In this document: piece after piece, positions 33,703-42,693 of the stretch
Layout: the number at the start of each line of letters is the position of its first letter
How positions within the stretch are numbered: the stretch's first letter is position 1
NCBI GenBank assembly: GCA_019348195.1
Contig: JAHWJX010000005.1
Coordinates: 1 to 59,777 of the forward strand
Length of the DNA stretch: 59,777 nt
Direction: 5' to 3'
Source of the DNA: Pseudomonadota bacterium
GTDB taxonomy: Bacteria > Pseudomonadota > Alphaproteobacteria > Caulobacterales > Caulobacteraceae
Position numbers and translations under genes: made by a program
The notes under the pieces: generated by a model
Seen by the model: only the letters and a program-made list of their open reading frames with translations
What the model was told of the DNA's origin: nothing
Databases searched by the model: none

Positions 33703-33763
33703 GAAGGCGCTGAGCATTCGGGCCTTCAGACACAACCCTTGCTGATTTCAGAAGGACTTCAAC
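33703..33763 (+). promoter_or_regulatory. ROSE-like RNA thermometer in the hsp20 leader
   Basis: Two hairpins can be read in the leader. The first pairs GAAGGC (33703-33708) with GCCTTC (33722-33727). The second pairs CCUU (33737-33740) with AAGG (33752-33755) and CUG (33742-33744) with CAG (33749-33751), leaving a bulged G at 33741 and an AUUU loop. Its 3' arm is the ribosome site AAGGA (33752-33756), seven bases before the ATG. The UUGCU anti-SD with a bulged G is the hallmark of ROSE elements that control alphaproteobacterial small heat-shock genes by melting when warm. Confidence 0.8.
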
Positions 33764-34246
33764 ATGCGTACTGCCGACTTCTCCCCCCTGTACCGCTCCA
33801 TGGTCGGTTTCGACCGCTTGGCCACCCTGCTGGACGCCGCGTCCAAGAGCGAAGCCGCCTCGAACTGGCCGCCCTACAACATCGAAACCACCGGTGAGAA
33901 CGCCTACCGCGTCGAGATCGCCGTAGCCGGCTTCAAGCCCGAAGAACTGAACGTCGAAGTCAAGGAAGGCACGCTGATCGTCTCCGGCCGCAAGGCGGCC
34001 AATGACGGCGAGCGGCGCTACCTGCACCGCGGCCTCGCCGAGCGGAACTTCGAGCGCCGCTTCCAGCTGGCCGACTATGTGGTCGTGACGGACGCCGGCC
34101 TGGCCGACGGCCTGCTGCAGATCGACCTGCGGCGCGAGCTGCCGGAGGCGATGAAGCCCCGCCGGATCGAGATCAAGGGCGCGACCCAGGGGCTCGGCCA
34201 GACCCAGCCCGAGCTGATCGAAGGTCAGGCGCAGGCCGCGGCCTAA
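33764..34246 (+). CDS. Small heat-shock protein, Hsp20/IbpA family
   Basis: An alpha-crystallin chaperone of 160 residues that holds unfolding proteins. The domain runs from ~35 (PPYNIETTGENAYRVEIAVAG) to ~130. FKPEELNVEVKEGTLIVSGR and the RNFERRFQLADYV segment are typical of IbpA-type proteins. A Gln/Ala-rich tail follows. The ATG sits behind a ROSE-like thermometer whose arm holds the ribosome site, and a strong terminator follows, so it is a monocistronic heat-regulated gene. No clear RpoH promoter could be assigned. Confidence 0.95.
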   Translation: MRTADFSPLYRSMVGFDRLATLLDAASKSEAASNWPPYNIETTGENAYRVEIAVAGFKPEELNVEVKEGTLIVSGRKAANDGERRYLHRGLAERNFERRFQLADYVVVTDAGLADGLLQIDLRRELPEAMKPRRIEIKGATQGLGQTQPELIEGQAQAAA

Positions 34247-34272
34247 GCCGAACTGACCGTTGAGCTGAACCG

Positions 34273-34301
34273 GGCGGCGTGGGCGACCACGCCGCCTTTT
34301 T
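34273..34301 (+). terminator. Strong intrinsic terminator after hsp20
   Basis: GGCGGCGTGG (34273-34282) and CCACGCCGCC (34287-34296) make a perfect 10-bp stem around a GCGA tetraloop, followed by five Ts. It begins 26 bases past the hsp20 stop and touches the stop codon of the convergent pentapeptide gene. Confidence 0.9.
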
Positions 34302-35488
34302 CACGCGGGCTCCAGACCCTTGACGCCCTTGAGATCGGCGTCGTCGAGGCGCGCGCCTCTAAGATCGGCTCCGGTCAGGTCGGCGCCGCGAAGCACGGCG
34401 GCCCGCAGGTCCGCATGGAGCCAACGTCCCTCGCCGACCGCTAGGGGCCCCAGGGCGGCGTGGCGGAGGTCGGCCATGTTGAGCCTCGCCCCCTGCAATC
34501 GAACGCCGCGCAGATCGGCCTCGCGCAGATCGCAGCCGCGCAGGTCCGCGCCTTCCAGATGCGCGCCGGCCAGCCGCACGCCTTGCATGTTCAAACCGTA
34601 AAAGACGGCGCCGCGCGCGGAGAGCGCCGGCAGGTTGCGCGCGACCAGCGACTTCAGCGCGCGGAGGTCGGCCCCGTCCAGGTTCAGCGGCTTGCCGCCC
34701 TGGGCCTGGGTTTCGCACCAGAGCTCGTGCTCGGCCAGCATGGCCGCATGGTCGAGTTGACCCACGTCCGCGCCCGCCGCCTTGTCGGTCAGCACGCCTG
34801 TCATGTCCGCCTGGGTGAGGTTGGACAGCGCCATCTTGGCTCCGACCAGGACCGCGTCATGCAGGTTGGCGCCGGTCAGGTCCGAGCCCGACAGATCGGC
34901 GCCCGCCAGGTCGGCGCCGCTGAGATCCGCCTGACGCAGGTTGGCCCGGTGGAGATTGGCCTGCTTCATCCGCGCATCGGAGAAGTCTGCGCGGGCGGCG
35001 ACAATGCCCACAAGCTTGGAGCGCTGCAGATTGGCGCCCGCCAGCGAGGTGGGATTGGCCTCTTGCCGCGCGTCCACCGTGCGCAGCCCGACATTACGAT
35101 CAGCCGCCGTGATCGCCCCCTCGCGCATGTCCGCCTCGGAAAGATCCGCCGCCGTCAGGTCCGCGCCCCGGAAACAGGCGCCGCGCAGGTCGGCCCGCTT
35201 CAGGCTTGCGCCGCGCAAGGTCGCGCCCTCCAGATCGGCCCCGAACAGGCTGGCGCTGTCCAGCCGCGCCTTGGAGAAGTCGGCGCCCCGGAGCACGGCC
35301 CCGGTGAAGTCGGCGTCGCGCAGGTCGCGACCCGCGAAGCTCACGCCCGAGAGGTCGCTGAAGCTGAACACGGCGCGTTGGCCGCCCATGCGCCCGGTCT
35401 GCAGCATGGCGTGCTTGCGGCAGGCGGCGTCCGCCTCCTTTTGGCCGAGGCGCCGGTACTGAAGAGGGTGGCTGGCCGCAGCCGCCAT
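34301..35488 (-). CDS. Pentapeptide-repeat protein
   Basis: A 395-residue protein composed largely of A(D/N)LXX pentapeptides in two blocks (about 50-230 and 285-390), with units such as DFTGAVLRGADFSKARL and LSGADLAGADLSGSDLTGAN. These fold as a right-handed quadrilateral beta-helix. A linker (about 235-280) separates the blocks. There is no signal peptide. The N-terminus carries a cysteine/histidine-containing ~40-residue head (YRRLGQKEADAACRKHAML). Some such proteins mimic DNA and block gyrase, but nothing here proves that. No functional partner is evident. Confidence 0.88.
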   Translation of the reverse strand: MAAAASHPLQYRRLGQKEADAACRKHAMLQTGRMGGQRAVFSFSDLSGVSFAGRDLRDADFTGAVLRGADFSKARLDSASLFGADLEGATLRGASLKRADLRGACFRGADLTAADLSEADMREGAITAADRNVGLRTVDARQEANPTSLAGANLQRSKLVGIVAARADFSDARMKQANLHRANLRQADLSGADLAGADLSGSDLTGANLHDAVLVGAKMALSNLTQADMTGVLTDKAAGADVGQLDHAAMLAEHELWCETQAQGGKPLNLDGADLRALKSLVARNLPALSARGAVFYGLNMQGVRLAGAHLEGADLRGCDLREADLRGVRLQGARLNMADLRHAALGPLAVGEGRWLHADLRAAVLRGADLTGADLRGARLDDADLKGVKGLEPA

Positions 35489-35539
35489 GAACGGGTCCTC
35501 CGCACGCAGACGTGCAGCTAACGGCGTAGCTGACGAGGG

Positions 35540-35953
35540 TTAACCGAGCGCTGACGCCGCTTCCTCGGCCAGCAGCCCTAACTCCACCGCCACGCCCGCG
35601 GCCCTGAGCCGCTCGGGTCCCCTCCCGGCCGCGTACGGGTGCGGATCGCGGAGGGCCGCCACCACCCGGACCACACCCGCCTCGAGCAGCCGCTCAGAGC
35701 ACGAGGGCCGGGCCGAACTCCGCTGGCCGCAGGGCTCAAGGGTGACATAGGCCGTGGCCCCTCGCGCCGCTTCGCCCGCCATCTCGACGGCCTGTTCCTC
35801 TGCATGGGGCCGCCCCCCCATGCCCGTGACGGCCTCAGCCACCACGACGGCGCCCTGCACCAGCACGCAGCCCACGGTGGGGTTGGGCGCGGTCAGCCCG
35901 ACATGCGGCAGCGCCACGGCGATCGCGCGGCGCATGAAGAGCTCGTCCGACAC
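35540..35953 (-). CDS. RibD-type deaminase domain protein, stand-alone
   Basis: A single CMP/dCMP-deaminase fold of 137 residues resembling the deaminase half of RibD. MRRAIAVALPHVGLTAPNPTVGCVLV is the RibD N-terminus; HAEEQA gives the zinc His and catalytic Glu; the zinc cysteines are in LEPCGQRSSARPSCSE. The Cys-Cys spacing is one residue longer than in typical RibD. The reductase half is missing. The GTG at 35953 is the best start; the longer frame upstream is non-coding. It may act in riboflavin synthesis (pyrimidine deamination) or on another base. Confidence 0.75.
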   Translation of the reverse strand: MSDELFMRRAIAVALPHVGLTAPNPTVGCVLVQGAVVVAEAVTGMGGRPHAEEQAVEMAGEAARGATAYVTLEPCGQRSSARPSCSERLLEAGVVRVVAALRDPHPYAAGRGPERLRAAGVAVELGLLAEEAASALG

Positions 35954-36042
35954 CCCGGTTCCGCTCACCCCGGCGAAGGCCCGGAGCCAGACCGCCACGC
36001 GCGGCCTCTCGCGGAAAGGCTTGGTTTGCTCCTTAAATGGAC

Positions 36043-36066
36043 CCCGCCTTCTCTGAGGAAGGCGGG
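36043..36066 (-). terminator. Hairpin downstream of gpmA
   Basis: CCCGCCTTC (36043-36051) pairs perfectly with GAAGGCGGG (36058-36066). On the minus strand it comes 26 bases after the gpmA stop, followed by GTCCATTTAAGG with a weak T run. It may end gpmA transcripts; its sequence is also similar to the palindromic intergenic repeats seen at 53.7 and 58.3 kb. Confidence 0.5.
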
Positions 36067-36092
36067 ACGCTGGAGCTTCCAGGGGTCTCCAG

Positions 36093-36806
36093 TCACCCGA
36101 GAACGGGCAGCGGCTGCGCCCGGCTCTCGTCCAGGTAGCGGGCGCTGGTGGGGCGCAGGTCGTCGTCAAGCTCGATCAGCAGGGGATTGCCCGTGGGAAT
36201 CTCCACGCCCACGATGTCGTCTTCGCCAACGCCGAACAGATGCTTGACGACCGCGCGGAGCGAATTGCCATGGGCGGCCACCAGCACGGAGCGGCCGGCC
36301 CGCAGCCGCGGCGCGATCTGCGTCTCCCAGTAGGGCAGGACGCGCTCCAGCGTGGTCTTCAGGCTCTCCGTGTTGGGGATGTCCAGACCCTGGTAGCGGG
36401 GGTCCTTCGAGAAGTCGTGCTCGCTCCCGGGCTCCATGGGCGGGGGCGGAATGTCATAGGAACGACGCCAGATCTTGACCTGCTCCTCGCCGTGCTTGGC
36501 GGCGGTCTCCGCCTTGTCCAGACCGGTGAGCGCGCCGTAGTGGCGCTCGTTCAGCCGCCAGTCCTGCTCCTCCGGCACGCCCGGTTGACCGGCGGTCTGT
36601 AAGGCGATCCTGCAGGTCTCGATGGCCCGGCGCAGCACGGAGGTGAAGGCATGGTCGAAGCGCACGCCCGCCGCCTTGATCAGCGCGCCGGCCCGTCGCG
36701 CCTGGGCCACGCCTTCGGGCGTCAGCTCCACGTCCACCCAGCCGGTGAAGCGGTTCTCGAGGTTCCACCGGCTCTGGCCGTGGCGAAGAAGGACGAGTTG
36801 GGGCAT
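36093..36806 (-). CDS. gpmA: 2,3-bisphosphoglycerate-dependent phosphoglycerate mutase
   Basis: GpmA interconverts 3- and 2-phosphoglycerate in glycolysis. The phosphohistidine motif [12 protein letters not shown] (His 9), [13 protein letters not shown] and the second catalytic His in [13 protein letters not shown] (about 179) are present. 237 residues, cytoplasmic. The start [10 protein letters not shown] (ATG 36806) is fixed by homology; the long frame upstream is antisense to kdsD. Its promoter lies in the 208-base divergent gap. Confidence 0.97.
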   Translation of the reverse strand: MPQLVLLRHGQSRWNLENRFTGWVDVELTPEGVAQARRAGALIKAAGVRFDHAFTSVLRRAIETCRIALQTAGQPGVPEEQDWRLNERHYGALTGLDKAETAAKHGEEQVKIWRRSYDIPPPPMEPGSEHDFSKDPRYQGLDIPNTESLKTTLERVLPYWETQIAPRLRAGRSVLVAAHGNSLRAVVKHLFGVGEDDIVGVEIPTGNPLLIELDDDLRPTSARYLDESRAQPLPVLG

Positions 36807-37014
36807 GAGGGCGGGGTAGGTCCGGGCGCGAACGGGGTCAAGCGGACCGCCCTGTGCTGCAGGCGCTCCCAGGCGGCCGCGCGCCGTTGAGCCCCCGGCC
36901 GGAGGTCTGAACGGCTCCCGAGGCGAGTTCCCCGTCCAAACGCCGCCCGTCCAAAGGCTGGAAAGGGCGGTCTCCGTTTGAAGAGCTGACGACCCCGGAG
37001 TATCAGCGCCCAAC

Positions 37015-37215
37015 ATGAACGACCGGGTCTTCTTTTCCCTGTGCGCGCTGGTGGCCATCGGCCTGATCGCGCTGGCGTTGGTCTGGCCGCAAGGGCTGGG
37101 CGCGCGCTCGCCCGAGCCGTTCGGGCGGCCTCTCGCCCAGCCGGCGCCGCCCGCGCCGGGCGCGGCGGCTCCTCCGGCCCCAGCCTCCGCAACCCCGGCC
37201 ACCGCCGCTCCATGA
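37015..37215 (+). CDS. Small single-pass membrane protein upstream of kdsD
   Basis: A 66-residue protein with one N-terminal helix ([20 protein letters not shown]) and a Pro/Ala-rich outer tail. Its stop overlaps the kdsD ATG by 4 bases (ATGA), which argues that it is truly translated. No family is recognised. It could anchor or couple kdsD expression; that is speculation. Confidence 0.6.
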   Translation: MNDRVFFSLCALVAIGLIALALVWPQGLGARSPEPFGRPLAQPAPPAPGAAAPPAPASATPATAAP

Positions 37216-38159
37216 GCGCGGTCGAGGTGGGTCGCCGCGTCCTGCTGGCCGAAGCGGAGGGGCTGCGCCGCGCGGCGGACGAACTGGGGGACTCCTTCGC
37301 CCGGGCCGTGGAGGTGTGCGCCGCCGGTCGCGGCCGCATCGTCTGCACGGGGGTGGGCAAGTCCGGCCATGTCGGGCGCAAAATCGCCGCCACCCTGGCC
37401 TCCACCGGCCAGCCCGCCATCTTTGTCCACGCCACCGAAGCCAGCCATGGCGACTTGGGCATGATCGGCCCAGGCGACGTGGTCCTGGCGCTGTCCCGCT
37501 CCGGCGAGACCCGCGAGCTGGCCGACGTGGTGGCCTACGCCAAGCGTTTCTCCATCCCGCTGCTGGCGGTCACCGCCGCGGCCGGGAGTGCGCTGGGCCG
37601 GGCCGCCGATGTGCTCCTCCTGCTGCCGGATGTGCCCGAAGCCACCGACGCGGTGAATGCGCCCACCACCTCGACCACCCTGCAGATCGCGCTGGGGGAC
37701 GCCTTGGCCGTGGCGCTGATGGACCGCCGCGGCTTCGGCGCCGAAGCCTTTCGCGCCTTTCACCCCGGCGGCAGCCTGGGCGCGGCCCTGCGAACGGTGA
37801 ACGACCTGATGCACACCGGCGAGGAGCTGCCGCTGGTTGAGGCTGACGCGCCCATGCGCAGCACTCTTCTGGTCATGACTGAGAAGCGGTTCGGCGTGGT
37901 GGGCGTGGTCGGGGCGGAGGGACGGCTGGAAGGGGTGGTCACCGACGGCGACCTTCGCCGGCACATGGACGGCCTGCTTGAGCACACGGCCGGCGAGATC
38001 ATGACGCCCGCGCCCCGCGCCGCCGGCCCCGACCTGCTGGCCGCCCAGGCGCTGAAGCTGATGAACGACGCCCGGATCACGGTTCTCTTCGTGGTCGAAG
38101 ACGCTCGCCCGGTGGGCATCCTGCACATCCACGACCTGCTCCGCGCAGGCGTGCTTTAG
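37212..38159 (+). CDS. kdsD: Arabinose-5-phosphate isomerase, KpsF/GutQ family
   Basis: The enzyme converts ribulose-5-phosphate to arabinose-5-phosphate, the first step to Kdo for LPS. The SIS domain shows [21 protein letters not shown] and [13 protein letters not shown], with [18 protein letters not shown]; two CBS domains follow (from ~205, with VTDGDLRRH). 315 residues, the usual length. The start is fixed by the ATGA overlap with the small membrane gene. It begins the plus-strand sugar region. Confidence 0.94.
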   Translation: MSAVEVGRRVLLAEAEGLRRAADELGDSFARAVEVCAAGRGRIVCTGVGKSGHVGRKIAATLASTGQPAIFVHATEASHGDLGMIGPGDVVLALSRSGETRELADVVAYAKRFSIPLLAVTAAAGSALGRAADVLLLLPDVPEATDAVNAPTTSTTLQIALGDALAVALMDRRGFGAEAFRAFHPGGSLGAALRTVNDLMHTGEELPLVEADAPMRSTLLVMTEKRFGVVGVVGAEGRLEGVVTDGDLRRHMDGLLEHTAGEIMTPAPRAAGPDLLAAQALKLMNDARITVLFVVEDARPVGILHIHDLLRAGVL

Positions 38160-38245
38160 GCCTCTCCCCTCCCGGGGGTGGCGATTTGCCCTCCCCTGCG
38201 GCCTCCCCTACAGAGCCCAGCTACTTTGAAGCCGGTGTGATCCCG

Positions 38246-39751
38246 ATGCCCCTGCCCCCGGCCCGCGCCGACTTGGTCAAGAACACGCTCGAGTTCGAGA
38301 CCATTCCGCTAGTCAAGCCGTCCGGGTTTCGCGAGTACGACGCGCGCTGGCTTTTGGACAAGGAAATCAACCTCCTCGGCCTCCAGTCGCTGGGCCTGGC
38401 CTTGGGGACCTATATCCACGAGGTGGGCGTGCAGCCCCGCGTGGTGGTGGGTCACGACTTTCGCGGCTATTCGCTGTCGGTGAAGCAGGCGCTGAGCCTG
38501 GGCCTGATCGCCGCCGGCTGCGAGGTGCTGGACATCGGCCTGGCGCTCAGCCCCATGGCCTATTTCGCCCAGTTCGACCTGGACGCTCCCTGCGTGGCCA
38601 TGGTCACCGCCAGCCACAACGAGAACGGCTGGACCGGCGTCAAGATGGGCGCCGACCGCCCCCTGACCTTCGGCCCGGAGGAGATGGGCCGCCTGCGCGA
38701 GATCACCCTCGGCGGACTGGGCGTGGAGCGTCCCGCCGGCAAGCTCACCCAGGTGGAGGGCGTGCGCGAACGCTACATCGCGGACTGCGCGGCCCGGGTT
38801 CAGCTCCGGCGCCCGCTCAAGGTCGTGGCCGCCTGCGGCAACGGCACGGCCGGCGCCTTCGCGCCGGAGGCGCTGCGCCGCATGGGCTGCGAGGTGATCC
38901 CCCTGGACGCCGAGCTCGACTTCACCTTTCCGCGCTACAATCCCAACCCGGAAGACCATGAGATGCTCATGGACATGGCCAAAGCCGTCCGCGAACACGG
39001 GGCGGACCTTTGCTTCGGCTTCGACGGGGACGGAGACCGCTGCGGGGTCGTCGACGATCAGGGCGAGGAGATCTACGCCGACAAGATCGGCCTGATGCTG
39101 GCCCGCGACCTGTCGGCCCAGCGCCAGAACGCGACCTTCGTCGTCGATGTGAAGTCCACGGGGCTCTACGCCACCGACGCGGTGCTGAAGCAGAACGGCG
39201 CCAGCGTGGTCTATTGGAAGACGGGCCACAGCTACATCAAGCGCAAGACCGCCGAACTCGGCGCCTTGGCCGGGTTCGAGAAATCGGGCCACTTCTTTTT
39301 CAACGAACCGCTCGGTCGCGGCTATGACGACGCCCTGGTGGCCGCGGCCAATGTCCTGGCCATGCTGGACCGCAATCCCGGCAAGCGCTTGTCCGAACTG
39401 CGCGCCGCCCTGCCCGTCGCCCACACCTCGCTCACCATGTCGCCCCATTGCGACGACGAGAAGAAGTACGGCCTGGTCGAAGACGTGGTCCGCGAGTACC
39501 AGGCGCTCGCCGATGGGGGTGGGACCATCCTGGGACGCCGGATCGCCGAAGTGATCACGGTGAACGGGGTCCGCGTGGCGCTGGAGGATGGCTCCTGGGT
39601 GCTGGTTCGCGCGTCCTCCAACAAGCCCGAACTGGTGGTCGTGGTCGAAAGCCAGCGCTCTGAGGACGACATGCGGGCGCTGTTCCGCGATGAGGTCAAG
39701 GCGCGGCTGTCGAAGCGCCCCGAAGTGGGCGCCTACAACCAGGAAGTATGA
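38246..39751 (+). CDS. Phosphomannomutase/phosphoglucomutase
   Basis: An alpha-D-phosphohexomutase of 501 residues. The phosphoserine loop is VTASHNENGWTGVKMG, the metal loop FDGDGDRCGVVD, the sugar loop NEPLGRGYDD-like segment (GHFFFNEPL), and the phosphate-binding end RASSNKPELVVVVE. It supplies mannose-1-P or glucose-1-P for surface glycans. The ATG at 38246 (MPLPPARADL) is chosen; a GTG three codons earlier is possible. The gene follows kdsD by 86 bases. Confidence 0.92.
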   Translation: MPLPPARADLVKNTLEFETIPLVKPSGFREYDARWLLDKEINLLGLQSLGLALGTYIHEVGVQPRVVVGHDFRGYSLSVKQALSLGLIAAGCEVLDIGLALSPMAYFAQFDLDAPCVAMVTASHNENGWTGVKMGADRPLTFGPEEMGRLREITLGGLGVERPAGKLTQVEGVRERYIADCAARVQLRRPLKVVAACGNGTAGAFAPEALRRMGCEVIPLDAELDFTFPRYNPNPEDHEMLMDMAKAVREHGADLCFGFDGDGDRCGVVDDQGEEIYADKIGLMLARDLSAQRQNATFVVDVKSTGLYATDAVLKQNGASVVYWKTGHSYIKRKTAELGALAGFEKSGHFFFNEPLGRGYDDALVAAANVLAMLDRNPGKRLSELRAALPVAHTSLTMSPHCDDEKKYGLVEDVVREYQALADGGGTILGRRIAEVITVNGVRVALEDGSWVLVRASSNKPELVVVVESQRSEDDMRALFRDEVKARLSKRPEVGAYNQEV

Positions 39752-39752
39752 C

Positions 39753-40159
39753 GTGCCGGCCGTCGCCCCCTCGCCCGTGAAGCCCTTCCTGATGTTCGAA
39801 GGCCGCGCCGAAGAGGCGATGAACCTCTACGTCTCCTTGATCCCGGACAGCCGGATCGAGCGGGTCGAGCGCTATGGGCCCGAAGGTCCCGGCGCCCCGG
39901 GCTCGTTGAGATCGGCGCTTTTCCTGTTGGGCGGCGCGCCGGTGCTCTGCAGCGACAGCCCAGTGGCGCACGCGTTCACCTTCACGCCATCCCTGTCGCT
40001 GTACGTGACCTGTCGTTCGGAGGAGGAGATCGGGGGCTTGGCCGCCGCCCTGCCGAAGGCGGGAAGTTCCTGATGCCGCTGGAGGACTACGGGTTCAGTC
40101 GGCGCTTCGCTTGGGTGAACGACCGCTTCGGCGTCTCCTGGCAACTGAATCTCGAGTAG
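39753..40159 (+). pseudogene. VOC/PhnB-like (glyoxalase fold) gene with a one-base frameshift
   Basis: Reading from a GTG at 39753, the N-terminal part is a normal PhnB/VOC domain (VKPFLMFEGRAEEAMNLYVS ... IERVERYGPEGPG). It then runs into TGA at 40071 in frame. The expected C-terminus (EGGKFLMPLEDYGFSRRFAW ... DRFGVSWQLNLE) continues in another frame from 40055 to a TAG at 40157-40159. Restoring one base near 40055 joins the halves. Either a recent mutation or a sequencing error explains this. The function of PhnB-like VOC proteins is not certain. Confidence 0.8.
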
Positions 40160-40174
40160 GAAGGACTTCTCCCC

Positions 40175-41479
40175 ATGCGTGTAGCCATGATCGGCACCGG
40201 CTATGTGGGCCTAGTGTCCGGCGCCTGCTTCGCCGACTTCGGCCACGAGGTCACCTGTATCGACAAGGACGCCGGCAAGATCGAGCGGCTGCGCGCAGGC
40301 GTCATGCCCATCTATGAGCCCGGGCTGGAGGGCCTGGTGGCCGCCAACGTCCGTGAGGGCCGGCTGTTCTTCGCCACGGAGGCGGCCGAAGCCGTGCGCG
40401 AAGCCGACGCCGTCTTCATCGCCGTGGGTACGCCCTCCCGCCGTGGCGACGGCCACGCCGACCTGAGCTATGTCTACGGCGCCGCCGAGGAGATCGCCGA
40501 CCAGTTGGAAGGCTTCACGGTGGTGGTCACCAAGTCCACCGTGCCGGTGGGCACGGGCGACGAGATCGAGCGCATCATCCGCGCGCGGCGCCCCGAAGCT
40601 CAGTTCGCCGTGGTCTCCAACCCGGAGTTCCTTCGCGAAGGCGCCGCCATCGACGACTTCAAGAAACCCGACCGGGTGGTGATCGGCACGGAGGACCCCC
40701 GAGCCCAGCCGGTCATGCGCGAGCTTTATCGCCCGCTGCGCCCTCTGGAGACGCCGATCCTGTTCACCGGGCGGCGCACCTCGGAGCTGATCAAGTACGC
40801 CGCCAACGGCTTCCTGGCGATGAAGATCACCTTCATCAACGAGATGGCCGACCTCTGCGAAGCGGTGGGCGCGGACGTCCAGCAGGTGGCGCGCGGCATC
40901 GGGCTGGACGACCGCATCGGGCCCAAGTTCCTGCAAGCCGGCCCTGGTTACGGCGGCTCCTGCTTTCCCAAGGACACCCTGGCGCTGGTGCGCACGGCCG
41001 CCGACGCCGGCAGCCCCGTGCGCCTGATCGAGACCACCGTGGCCGTGAACGAGGCCCGCAAAAAGGCCATGGCCGCCAAGATCGCCGCGGCGCTCGGCGG
41101 CGATGTGCGCGGCAAGACGGTGGGCGTTCTGGGCCTGACCTTCAAGCCGGACACGGACGACATGCGCGACAGCCCCGCCCTGGATATCGTGCCGACGCTC
41201 CAGGCCATGGGAGCCCGCGTTCAGGCGCACGATCCGGAGGGCGCAAACGAGGCCGCCCACCTGCTGGACGGCGTCGACTTTATGGATGGGCCTTATGAGG
41301 CCGCTGCGGGCGCTGACGCCCTGGTCATTCTCACGGAATGGAACGCCTTTCGGGCGCTGGACCTGGACCGGATCAAGCTCCTGATGGCCCAACCGGTCGT
41401 GGTGGACCTCCGCAATGTCTATGATCCCACGGAAATGGCCGCCTCCGGCTTTCGCTATGCCAGCGTGGGTCGCGCCTAG
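40175..41479 (+). CDS. UDP-glucose 6-dehydrogenase
   Basis: It oxidises UDP-glucose twice to UDP-glucuronate. The NAD fold starts MRVAMIGTGYVGLVSG, the catalytic Cys lies in GPGYGGSCFPKDTLAL, and the C-terminal domain contains GLTFKPDTDDMRDSPALD. 434 residues, cytoplasmic. The ATG has AAGGA upstream, spaced 9 bases. It provides uronic acids for exopolysaccharide or LPS, fitting the neighbours. Confidence 0.96.
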   Translation: MRVAMIGTGYVGLVSGACFADFGHEVTCIDKDAGKIERLRAGVMPIYEPGLEGLVAANVREGRLFFATEAAEAVREADAVFIAVGTPSRRGDGHADLSYVYGAAEEIADQLEGFTVVVTKSTVPVGTGDEIERIIRARRPEAQFAVVSNPEFLREGAAIDDFKKPDRVVIGTEDPRAQPVMRELYRPLRPLETPILFTGRRTSELIKYAANGFLAMKITFINEMADLCEAVGADVQQVARGIGLDDRIGPKFLQAGPGYGGSCFPKDTLALVRTAADAGSPVRLIETTVAVNEARKKAMAAKIAAALGGDVRGKTVGVLGLTFKPDTDDMRDSPALDIVPTLQAMGARVQAHDPEGANEAAHLLDGVDFMDGPYEAAAGADALVILTEWNAFRALDLDRIKLLMAQPVVVDLRNVYDPTEMAASGFRYASVGRA

Positions 41480-41712
41480 CCGGGCGCGCCCACGCCTCCA
41501 CCTGGCGTCAAGGGCTTGAGTGCTAAGGCGGAGGACGCTTTTGGCTTCGCCGTCCTTGCCCTTCGCCGAACTTCATCCAGCGCTCCGGCCGCCTAGGGTC
41601 GCCCGCCCGAACCTCGGAGCAGGCGGGCTCGTGCAGCGTGACCGCCCGACATCCAGGACACGGGGCGGCCCGTGCGACCGGAGGTCGGCAGGGCGCATCG
41701 AGCAGGTCGGCC

Positions 41713-42693
41713 GTGCAGGCTAAGCCCGGCCGGGCCGCGGGTGCGGTTCTGGCGGGAGCCTTGTTCCTGGCCACCGGCGTGATCGCTTTCGACGTCCTGC
41801 GCGGCGCGGGACCGCCGGCTCAGGCGCTCGCCACCGACGCCCTGCTGCTGGGAGCCCTGGTCGCCGTCGCGGTGATCGCCGTGCGAGCCCGACGGGCGGC
41901 GGCGGCCGCAGCGGACCTGCTCCGGCGCAGCGAGGCCCGGCACCGCTCGATCCTCGACGGCTCGGGAGAGGCGATCATCATCATCGACGACCAGGCCACG
42001 ATTTGCACCTTCAACGGCACGGCGGAGCGCATGTTCGGCTACGCCGCCGGCGACATCGTGGGCTCCAGCCTGGAGCGCTTGATGACCGATGGCGCGCGCG
42101 GCGCCCACGCGGCCTACCTGGCCGCGAACGGCGTCACCGCCATGGTGGAGGCCGTCAAGCTGCGCACGACCCACAAGGGCGTGCGCAAGACGGGCGAGGT
42201 CTTCACCTTCGAACTGACCATGACCGAGTGGCGGGATGGACGGCGCCGCATGTTCACCGGCGCCATGCGCGACGTCACCGAGCGCGAGCGCGCCGCCCAG
42301 GCGCTCCTCGCCAATCAGGCCCGCTACGCCGAGCTTTACGAGAACAGCCCCGAACTCCTTTTCATCTACGCGGTGGGGAGTGGCGGCGGTTTCCTGCTGG
42401 AGTCCATGAACCGGGCGGCGGAGGAGTACGTCGGCTACACGCGCTCCGCCATCGTGGGACGCACTCCGGACCAGTTGGCCCTGCCCGAAAGCGCGCGCCC
42501 GTTCAAGCGCGCCCTGCTCGCCTGCCTCGACACGCGCGCGAGCCTCAAGGACGAGATGCCCTTGCGAACCGACCGAGGGGTCTTCAGCCTGCCCGTCACG
42601 CTGTCGCCCATGGAGGACGCCTCGGGCGCCATCACCCGCATCCTCGCCAGCAGCCGCGCCCAACCTTCAGCGCTCGAGGTCCGAGCGGCCTGA
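41713..42693 (+). CDS. Membrane protein with two PAS domains and no output domain
   Basis: Two N-terminal helices (AAGAVLAGALFLATGVIAF, ALATDALLLGALVAVAVIAV) precede an Arg/Ala-rich linker. PAS-1 (about 70-190) is typical (RHRSILDGSGEAIIIIDDQA ... FNGTAERMFGYAAGDIVGSS). PAS-2 (about 200-310) has ARYAELYENSPELLFIY. The protein ends a few residues after PAS-2 where a kinase or GGDEF normally begins. A GTG at 41713 places the first helix at the N-terminus; a GTG 25 codons earlier is possible. The signal sensed is unknown. Confidence 0.75.
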   Translation: MQAKPGRAAGAVLAGALFLATGVIAFDVLRGAGPPAQALATDALLLGALVAVAVIAVRARRAAAAAADLLRRSEARHRSILDGSGEAIIIIDDQATICTFNGTAERMFGYAAGDIVGSSLERLMTDGARGAHAAYLAANGVTAMVEAVKLRTTHKGVRKTGEVFTFELTMTEWRDGRRRMFTGAMRDVTERERAAQALLANQARYAELYENSPELLFIYAVGSGGGFLLESMNRAAEEYVGYTRSAIVGRTPDQLALPESARPFKRALLACLDTRASLKDEMPLRTDRGVFSLPVTLSPMEDASGAITRILASSRAQPSALEVRAA

